A stretch of DNA of 64,000 nucleotides from Amborella trichopoda. Lineage: Eukaryota; Streptophyta; Magnoliopsida; Amborellales; Amborellaceae. Below, one piece after another: positions 57,421 to 64,000 of this stretch. Where the stretch lies: the NCBI RefSeq assembly GCF_000471905.2, contig NW_006498435.1:306904-370903 (forward strand), read 5' to 3'. Each line of letters opens with the position of its first letter. Position 1 is the stretch's first letter. The notes under the pieces were generated by a model. It had not been told where the DNA came from, did no database searches, and saw only the letters and a list, made by a program, of their open reading frames with translations. The translations under genes were made by a program, and so were the position numbers.

Positions 57421-59565
57421 GTATCATCATCATCGTCCAAGCCTTATCCCAACTATTTGGGGTCGGTACACGAATCCTGTTCCGCTATTATACTTTATCA
57501 AGGGCAATACCCTCAGTCAAACCATAAGTCACCATATCTCTCACCACTACTCCCATCCATGTCCTTTTGGGCTTTCCCCTTGCCCTTTTAGAGTCTTTCA
57601 CGTTAACCAAATCGCCCCTCCTAACTGGTGTTGTATTAGACCTATGCTGCACATGGCTAGCGCACCTAGGTCTACTTTCCTTCATATTATTGTCTATTGA
57701 AGCCACCCCAAAGTTCCGTCATATATATTCATTTTAAATTTTATCCTTTATTGTCTTGCCACTCATCCACCTCAACATCCTCACCTCAAATATATTCATC
57801 TTATGGATAAGTTGTTTCTTGACCGCTAACTGTTCTGTCCCATAAAGCATGGCTAGTCTTACAACCATCCTATGAAACTTCTCCTTTAGTTTTATCGGTA
57901 TACAACAATCACATAAGATTCTAGATATACATCTCCACTTCACCCACCCAGCTCTAATTCTATGTGGGACATCTTCTTCAATCTATTCATTCTCTTGGAT
58001 TATCGACCCAAGATACCGAAAATAATCTCTTTTAGGTATTTCTTCGTCATCAATATTACGTACTTCCTCTTTTCTACTCCTATATTACTAGCATTCTATA
58101 TATTTTATCTTAGTCTGGCTAATTTTAAAACCTTCAGATTCTAGAGCATCCCTTCAAAGTTTTAGCTTTGCATTGATGCCGCCTCTAGTTTGATCAATCA
58201 AAACTATATCATCCGCGAACTACCATGCACTATGGTACCTCATCTTGTGGATGCGTAGTTAGCTCGTCCATAACCCAAATATACATATAAGCTTATCATG
58301 ACCCCTGATATAGGGCTGTTGTCACGGAAAACTCACTTGCCTCTCTGTTAGTTGTCCTCACACTAGTTAGCACTCCTTCGTACATATCTCACACCACGTC
58401 ACTATATCCTCTAGAGACTCCTTTCTTTTCCAACACCCATCAAATTAACTCTCTAGGTACCCTATCATATGCTTTATCTAAATCAATAATGGCCTTGTCG
58501 AGGTCTCTTTCCTGCTCTCTAAACTTCTCAATCAGTTTCTTAAGTAGGAAAACAAGCTCAATTGTTGACCTCCCTGGAATAAACTGAACTGATTTTCTAA
58601 TACACTTATTTTATGTCTTAGTCGTTGCTCAATCACACTCTCCCATAGCTTCATAGTATGACTTATAAGTTTGATTCCTCAATAGGTCGCACAGTGTTGT
58701 ATGTCTTTGTTGTTCTTGTCAATAGGTACCACAACACGTTTTCTCCATTCGTTTGACATTTTCTTTCTTATTAACAACTTGTTGAACAACTTGGTCAACC
58801 AGAATATGCCCTTTCTCTGCCATGTACTTCCAAACCTCTATCCAATACCATCTGGTCCTAAAGCCTTTCCTACCTTTATCTTTCTCAAAGTTTCTTTCAC
58901 TTCAGTATCCTCATCATGTGAACCTCCTACATCATTTATGTCGAAGGTTTCTCCTAACATTGTGCTCCCTAATTGTTCGTTAATTTACAGTTTTTGAAAA
59001 TAAATTGCCACTTTTCGTTGGCCTCGTTATCCTTCACGAACACCCTCCAATCCCCACTCTTAATGCATTTCATATGATATAGATCTTTACACTTCCTCAG
59101 TCCCTCTCTCATTTTTTCTAGTTTGGAGACATCTTTTCACATTCTCTTGTCCCTAGTTTATTTTATAAATCATCATGTCTTTAGGCTCACTTTCTATTAG
59201 CTTACTGTTTTTCTTAACATTTTTATATCCTTTTAAGTTTTGATCATTTCTATTACATTGCCAAGCTTTATAGTATGATCGCTTTTCGCTAATAGACTTT
59301 TGAATCTCATCGCTCCACTAAGTTTCCTTATTGGCCTTTCTTTTCCCTTAAAATTCTCCTAAAACTTCCTTCGCTAGTTTTTTAATGCAATTAGTCATCT
59401 CATTCCACATAACACTAACTTGGCGGTCATAATTCCATTTCCTTCTTTTACCAATTTAGTCCTAAATATGTTTATTTTCACCCTTTTTAAATTTCACCAC
59501 CTAGCTCTTGGACACTTATTAATTTCCCTCGTTCTCTTTCATCTCTTTATGCAGACATCCATCAC
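57421..59565 (-). mobile_element. RTE-type LINE, 5'-truncated
   Basis: The minus strand carries an intact active-site box FADDIVLIDQTRGGI at about 58180-58225, an I-D-L-D-K-A-Y-D motif near 58465-58500, and the family tail [53 protein letters not shown] (57488-57943). The ATC-rich 3' tail is at 57424-57436. It lacks the endonuclease part and has several interruptions. Confidence 0.82.
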
Positions 59566-59930
59566 AATGAATAAGATAAGGAACGAGATCCTTAGGTTTA
59601 TGTAAGTAAGAACCCATGTCAATGGGTTTCATGTTTTGATTAGTCGGAATCTAAGCTCCACTATACATAAAAATGAGGTTGTCAAGTAGAGCTAGTACGA
59701 GTTCCCTTGGTAAAGAAATCGAGGTTTAAGTATGTTATATAACGTGGTTCCTCTTGTTCTAATATCGATATTCCTAACTATGTTTGGCATATGTTTTAAG
59801 TCCTAAGTATAACTCTCAGGAATGGTAAACTATACCCTCAGGAATGGTAAACTATACCAACTCCAGGTGGGGAGGAGAGGTTAAAGCCATACCATGATAA
59901 AGAAGTATCATCGTCCTCTCTTGCTGCTCT
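59566..59930. other. Short spacer
   Basis: No gene recognised. A 22-bp tandem pair CTCAGGAATGGTAAACTATA lies at 59816-59861. Confidence 0.5.
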
Positions 59931-60690
59931 TGCGAGGTTGTATCCAGAAGAGAATGAGAGGGACAAAATACGACATCACATCAGTGATTTTGTAAGTAAT
60001 AAAGGACTCTTCTTACTCTCGGCATCCATTTCCAACAGAGGAACAATGTCAGCTATTTCGTGGTGGGATCCATATGGTGATGGGGTTCCTGAATTAAATT
60101 CAATAGTTGTCAACGTGTTGTCTCAGAATGTCAACTTGTCATGTGTCGAGAGGTGTTGGAGTACGTATAGTTACATTCACAGTGTTAAGCAGAGCATGTT
60201 AAATGCTCTAAGCTCCGAGCCATTGGTTTATGTTCACTACAAGGACAAGTTGTTAAGTAGATCGCGATAAAAAATCAGCTAGTGAATTATATGCACGAGC
60301 TGTTAAGGTGTTGTCTCAGAGTGACAACTCGTCATGTGCTGAGAGGTACTGGAGTACGTATAGTTATATTCACAGTTTTAAGCGGAACAAGTTAACTGCC
60401 CAACGCTCCGAGTCATTGGTTTATGTTCCCTACAAGGACAAGTTGTTAAGTAGGGTGCGATAAAAATCTGACTATGCGAAGAAACACAAAAAATGGGATT
60501 TTTATCCGGATGATGACCACCGCAAGGATGATGTCCGGGCATTAGAAGCATTAGGCGACTGCCTTGATGGTGATGATAAGACTCGTCAGAGTGCTCCATT
60601 ACCAAGGCTTGGTCCTCCCACTACATCTTCAGGCCATGACACAAGTTTGGCATGCACCATTCCCTCAGAGCACCCAACAACCTAGAATCC
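59931..60690 (+). pseudogene. hAT transposase C-terminal fragment with doubled dimerisation motif
   Basis: The open frame 59938-60270 contains the hAT dimerisation block: SAISWWDPYGDGVPELNSIV, then VLSQNVNLSCVERCWSTYSY, IHSVKQSMLN and LVYVHYKDKLLSR. The same block begins again at about 60300 (VLSQSDNSSCAERYWSTYSY) and runs to about 60462, then a charged tail (KWDFYPDDDHRKDDVRALEA) up to about 60680. The doubled block is unusual and probably arose by local tandem duplication after inactivation. The N-terminal BED finger and the rest of the catalytic domain are missing. Confidence 0.75.
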
Positions 60691-61130
60691 TACCACTCAA
60701 GGGTCATTTTCTTCGAATGTATTCTCCTTTGCTTCCATTGTTTCTCAAAGGCTAGCTCTCCGAATGGGCAAGAGGACAAGATGCTTCTCTCTCTCTCACT
60801 CTCACACAAATGTAAAAGAAGCTTTTTAAAGCATATATTATCATCTCACAACTACGAGGATTCATCATTGCGATTAAGAATCTAAAACACTAAGACATCA
60901 TAAATATAAAATTTTAATGAAATATATATTCTCACTATTAAGAGGGATGGCTTACAAAATAGGACATAATAAAACAATGGGTCACTCTAGACTATGCCCA
61001 GTTCAAACTAAGAATCTAAAATAATTGAACTTCTTGCTATGCGTAAAAGGGATTAGATTTTATCATCATTGAACTTATGATTCCCAAATAATGGGAACTT
61101 GGGATGATGGCAACCTCTAACCTAATATCA
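60691..61130. other. Spacer
   Basis: AT-rich with a short CT microsatellite at 60785-60805. Nothing recognised. Confidence 0.4.
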
Positions 61131-61198
61131 TCCGTTAATGAAAGTAGATCCCACAAACATGGAACCCAAGATTTTAATGTATCAAAACCTTGGACCAT

Positions 61199-61489
61199 GG
61201 TTGATGGAAGCGGGGATCCATTTCGAAATGGAACTGGATTCCACTGATGGATGGAACGTGGTTCCTGTTTTTTGGGAGCGAGATCCAAAAATCGAAAAAC
61301 CGGGGTCCCTACAAGATCCCTTACAGGAACTGAGGGATTGAGGTTGATGGAAGCATGGGATCTATTTCGACATGGAACCAGATTCCACTAATGTATGGAA
61401 CGTGGTCCCCTTTTCTTTGGAGCGAGATCCAAAAAACGAAAAATAGAGGTCTCAACAAGATCCCTTATAGGAACTGAGGGATCAAGGCT
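61199..61489. repeat. Direct tandem repeat of about 145 bp
   Basis: Two copies (about 61199-61344 and 61345-61489) share TTGATGGAAGC, GGATTCCACT/AGATTCCACT, GGAGCGAGATCCAAAAA and AGGAACTGAGGGAT. About 83-87% alike by eye. Related words occur at 53700-53760, 55550-55690 and 56540-56660, so it is a dispersed family with a doubled unit here. Confidence 0.7.
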
Positions 61490-61545
61490 CTGGAGCGGGA
61501 TCGTCACCCTACCCACAAGGTTCCCTTAACTATGAGCAGATGTTT

Positions 61546-61617
61546 GCTATTGCTAGGTCATAAGCCATAGCAAAATCCAAAATAGCATCACCTATCTCAT
61601 TTCCTTCCTCAAAACGA
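61546..61617 (-). mobile_element. Short RTE LINE internal remnant
   Basis: Matches 14835-14910 of the longer LINE (TTTGCTATTGCTAGGTC, TAGCATCACCTATCTCATTT). About 70 bp, without the LINE 3' tail, so it is a leftover of a larger copy rather than a normal truncated insertion. Confidence 0.55.
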
Positions 61618-62340
61618 TCGGTCGGCCACCCCTCCCCCCATGTCACTCCGTGCTACGCACGCATGTGTGCTTGCCTGTGACCCCAAGGTGTGTGCGGATA
61701 AGGAGTTCATTGCGGTGCAAATGGCAAACCAACAAATTAATTTACGCGAGCACAACAAAGATGGCTTATCTTGAAATTGAAGAAGGGTTCGAACATGCCC
61801 TGGCCGTAGCCCTCTTAGATCCCGACTTTTGACGCTGTGAAAAGCCTTCCGACGCTCATCAGCCGAAAGGGTTCGAGGGTGCCTAGTCTCAGAGATATGT
61901 CCCAAAGATGGGGAGCCGGCCCTACGCCTTTGCTACCCGCAAGCTTGGAGCGTGGTTTGAATCTTGAACCTCTACACTTTTTGTTGCACTCAATAGGGGT
62001 TGCACACTCACAGGTTGCAATGGACCTAGGCGTGAGGTATAGGTCTAAATAGGTTGGCTAGGAATAGGTTTGATTTGAAATTAATTGTGTTGTGCGAACT
62101 AGAATGGGCTCAAGTGGGTTCGAGTTGGCAAAGCGCTATGGGGTTGGATGAGTTGGGTTAGGTCGTTTGAGGAGGCTCAAGAAGGTGCAAGTGATGGGAG
62201 TGTTTGGGTAGGTCCGAATGAGTTGAGAGGGTAGAATTAGGTGTGAGCAAGAAGGGCTTGGGGAGGGTTGGATGAGTTGAGTATGCTAGATTAAATGAGG
62301 GCAAGAGGGGAGGAAGGGCCAACTGAACCCAGTGGAATTT
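61618..62340. other. GC-richer unrecognised block
   Basis: A sudden composition change from the flank: C/G-rich with CGTGCTACGCACGCATG palindromic words near 61650, then G-rich GGGTTGGATGAG-like sequence. Open frames at 61609-61905 and 61650-61832 resemble nothing I know. Confidence 0.4.
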
Positions 62341-62730
62341 CATTAGCACCTCCCCTATACAAAGGGTATTGACGGCAAAGAACGGTGCTCGGTGGATTTA
62401 ACCGAGGCACCTTGGAGGAATCTGCTAGTCAGGGTCTGAGGGATCCAAGCCTGCCCAAGTGCTGCCTTGGAAGAGCCCCCTTAGTGGGCTAAGTTGGCTA
62501 ATAGAGGGCTAGTGAGGGGGTCAAGTAAGCTTGGATAAAATTGGATTAAGAGGAGGGCGCTAGCTCGGAATCGGCAAAAATCCAATAACACCTCCACTAT
62601 AGGGTGGGATAACGATGGAAAATAAGGTGCTCGAAGCTAGCCGGACACCAGAAGGAATCTGTCGGTCGAGGCCTGACGAGAGCAAGCCCACTGAGTGCCG
62701 CCCTGGAAGAGCCTCCTTCCTAACATAAGC
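62338..62730. repeat. Pair of ~145-bp direct repeats
   Basis: 62338-62490 and 62577-62725 share CACCTCC(C/A)CTATA, GGTGCTCG, AGGAATCTG(C/T)(T/C)(A/G)GTC, TG(C/A)CGCCCTGGAAGAGCC-like words. The spacing is about 240 bp. Possibly the untranslated part of a large retroelement, but no family can be named. Confidence 0.55.
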
Positions 62731-64000
62731 TAGGTAGGGGCTTAAGTGGGTTAGATCAAGTGGGCTCGAATGGATTTGGGTAGGCTAGAATCGAGTGGAA
62801 CTAGGCGGGTTTGGGGGTTCACGTGACAAGGTTGGTTTGGTTAGGGTAAAGGTTAAGGGAATGGTTGGGTTAGGATTACAATTTTGGTAACCATGGTTAA
62901 GTGTAGAGATTGGTTAAGCTTGGGTTAAGGTTACTAGGGTGAGGTTAATGGTTGATCAGGGTTTGGATAGGGGAAAGATCTTTTGCAAAAACGTTTTCTT
63001 TCTCCTCTCAAGCATGCAAAAATAATCAACTCCCAAATTGCATTAAAATGAACTCCAAACTTCCAACCCCTTGCAAATGAGGGGTTCAACCCCTTTTATA
63101 GACATTATACAAACATAGTTGGATAATTAAAAGATGGGGGAAAAAAGGGGTGAAAATAAAAAGCGATTTTCGGTCAAATGAAAAATTGACCAAATTTGGG
63201 GTTGAGAAAGTTCCAAATTCCCCATCTAGCCCATTCCAAGGGTCCTCATTCCATACCTATGGTATGGGGCCTTCAATCTTGATGTTCCAACACCGAAATG
63301 AGAGATACTTTGTCGTAGAAATGTAGACAGGGCTTCTACGATTGATTTGCAACAAATTTGACTAAAAAACTCAAAGATTTCAGTGTTTATGCTTTCTTGG
63401 ATCATGTGCCCTTTTCCATTTACATACTCTTCATTTTTCAGTGGATTTTGACTGGATCTTTGGTGATGCATGGCCGGAAAATGGTAGAGCACATTCCCTT
63501 GAATATTAAGGGTTATAAATATTTCCAAAATACCCCATAACAAGAGGGAATCCCATCTTTGATTCTTTAAAAATCTGAAATTCAAAATACTGGATGTGAA
63601 TCAGCCGCAAAATGGCCCTCGATCTGGGCCCCGATTGTGACTATTGAATGTCTTCCAGTCATGATCGGAACACACTTATTTTGGGCCCAAGATGATGATC
63701 GAACATCAAGTTATGGCTGGAGAAGCGAGGAGAGGTAGTGCAAAATGGTTTTTGCATGAGCATGAAAACTACCAAACTTTTCTCAAGGATTTCTTAGGAT
63801 CCAGCCGACGATCATGTGCTAGGCTTATACCAAAGAACATGCTCGCCGAAAAGCACGACATATCCGAATTTCAACTTGATCCGTTTTGCGGAGCGTGAGA
63901 TTGAGGGAGAGTTGCAGGATTAGTCTGTTTTTAGTAAGGCCTATGAGCTTCAAAATCCTGAATAGTATGAAAACCCTATTTTTGGAAAGTAGGGCCTAGA
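62731..64000. other. Right edge of window, no gene seen
   Basis: A degenerate GGTTAGG/GGTTAAG-rich stretch (62830-62965) is followed by AT-rich sequence. Open frames at 63226-63585 and 63692-63898 show no recognised motif. Confidence 0.4.

Noticed and set aside
61609-61905. 98-residue minus-strand frame as a gene
   Set aside because: No recognisable domain, unusual composition, and partly overlapping a LINE remnant.
62830-62965. Telomere-like GGTTAGGG repeats
   Set aside because: The units are irregular (GGTTAGGG, GGTTAAGG, GGTTGGG) and not the plant TTTAGGG array; simple G/T-rich drift is enough.

Overview
The window is nuclear DNA of a flowering plant. It has AT-rich intergenic sequence, GT-AG introns with pyrimidine-rich acceptors, CT-rich leader-like tracts and dense nested plant transposons (RTE-type and L1-type LINEs, hAT elements, MITEs, and Copia and Gypsy fossils). 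The lineage cannot be fixed from sequence alone. The very long repeat-filled intron and the many RTE LINE copies would fit a large woody or early-diverging angiosperm genome, but that is inference.

Host genes. The clearest gene lies on the plus strand with five coding exons (6405-6841, 22780-23090, 23162-23224, 25330-25787, 26365-26637). All junctions are GT-AG and phase-consistent, giving a 513-residue acidic/coiled-coil protein of a conserved plant family whose function I do not know. Its first coding intron is 15.9 kb and is almost entirely mobile DNA. The second host gene is seen only as its last exon (minus strand, 46249-46334), which encodes the C-terminus of a Tim22-like mitochondrial import translocase. 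A broken inverted copy of exon 1 of the first gene lies at 37261-37727.

Layout. 1-3.9 kb: L1-type RNase H fragment, short tandem duplications, a possible untranslated leader. 3.9-12.8 kb: segment A, holding exon 1, a truncated RTE LINE and a tandemly duplicated 2.2-2.7 kb unit. 12.9-15.7 kb: 5' part of a nearly complete RTE LINE. 16.7-21.5 kb: a probable hAT element invaded by two head-to-head copies of a non-autonomous LTR element that carries a double-stranded-RNA-binding domain. 22.8-26.6 kb: exons 2-5. 27-33.5 kb: LINE remnants, hAT-like MITEs, an L1 ORF1-like region. 33.56-43.83 kb: segment B, an inverted copy of segment A, later split by a 3.5 kb Copia fossil with 5-bp target duplications. 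44-48.6 kb: Tim22 exon and short repeats. 48.6-52.6 kb: an RTE LINE containing two hAT elements, each with an 8-bp target duplication. 53.7-55.5 kb: Gypsy gag-protease fossil. 57.4-59.6 kb: RTE LINE. 59.9-60.7 kb: hAT dimerisation-domain fragment. 61-64 kb: GC-richer direct repeats and unrecognised sequence.

The most unusual signals are three. First, the dsRNA-binding-domain LTR element sits as an inverted pair inside a gene intron. Second, the 9-10 kb inverted duplication places an antisense-oriented exon-1 copy downstream of its parent gene. Third, a hAT family here encodes BED fingers (three in tandem in one copy) with an acidic tail but no visible catalytic core. Relative order of events can be read from nesting: RTE LINE insertions, then the A/B inverted duplication, then Copia insertion into B.
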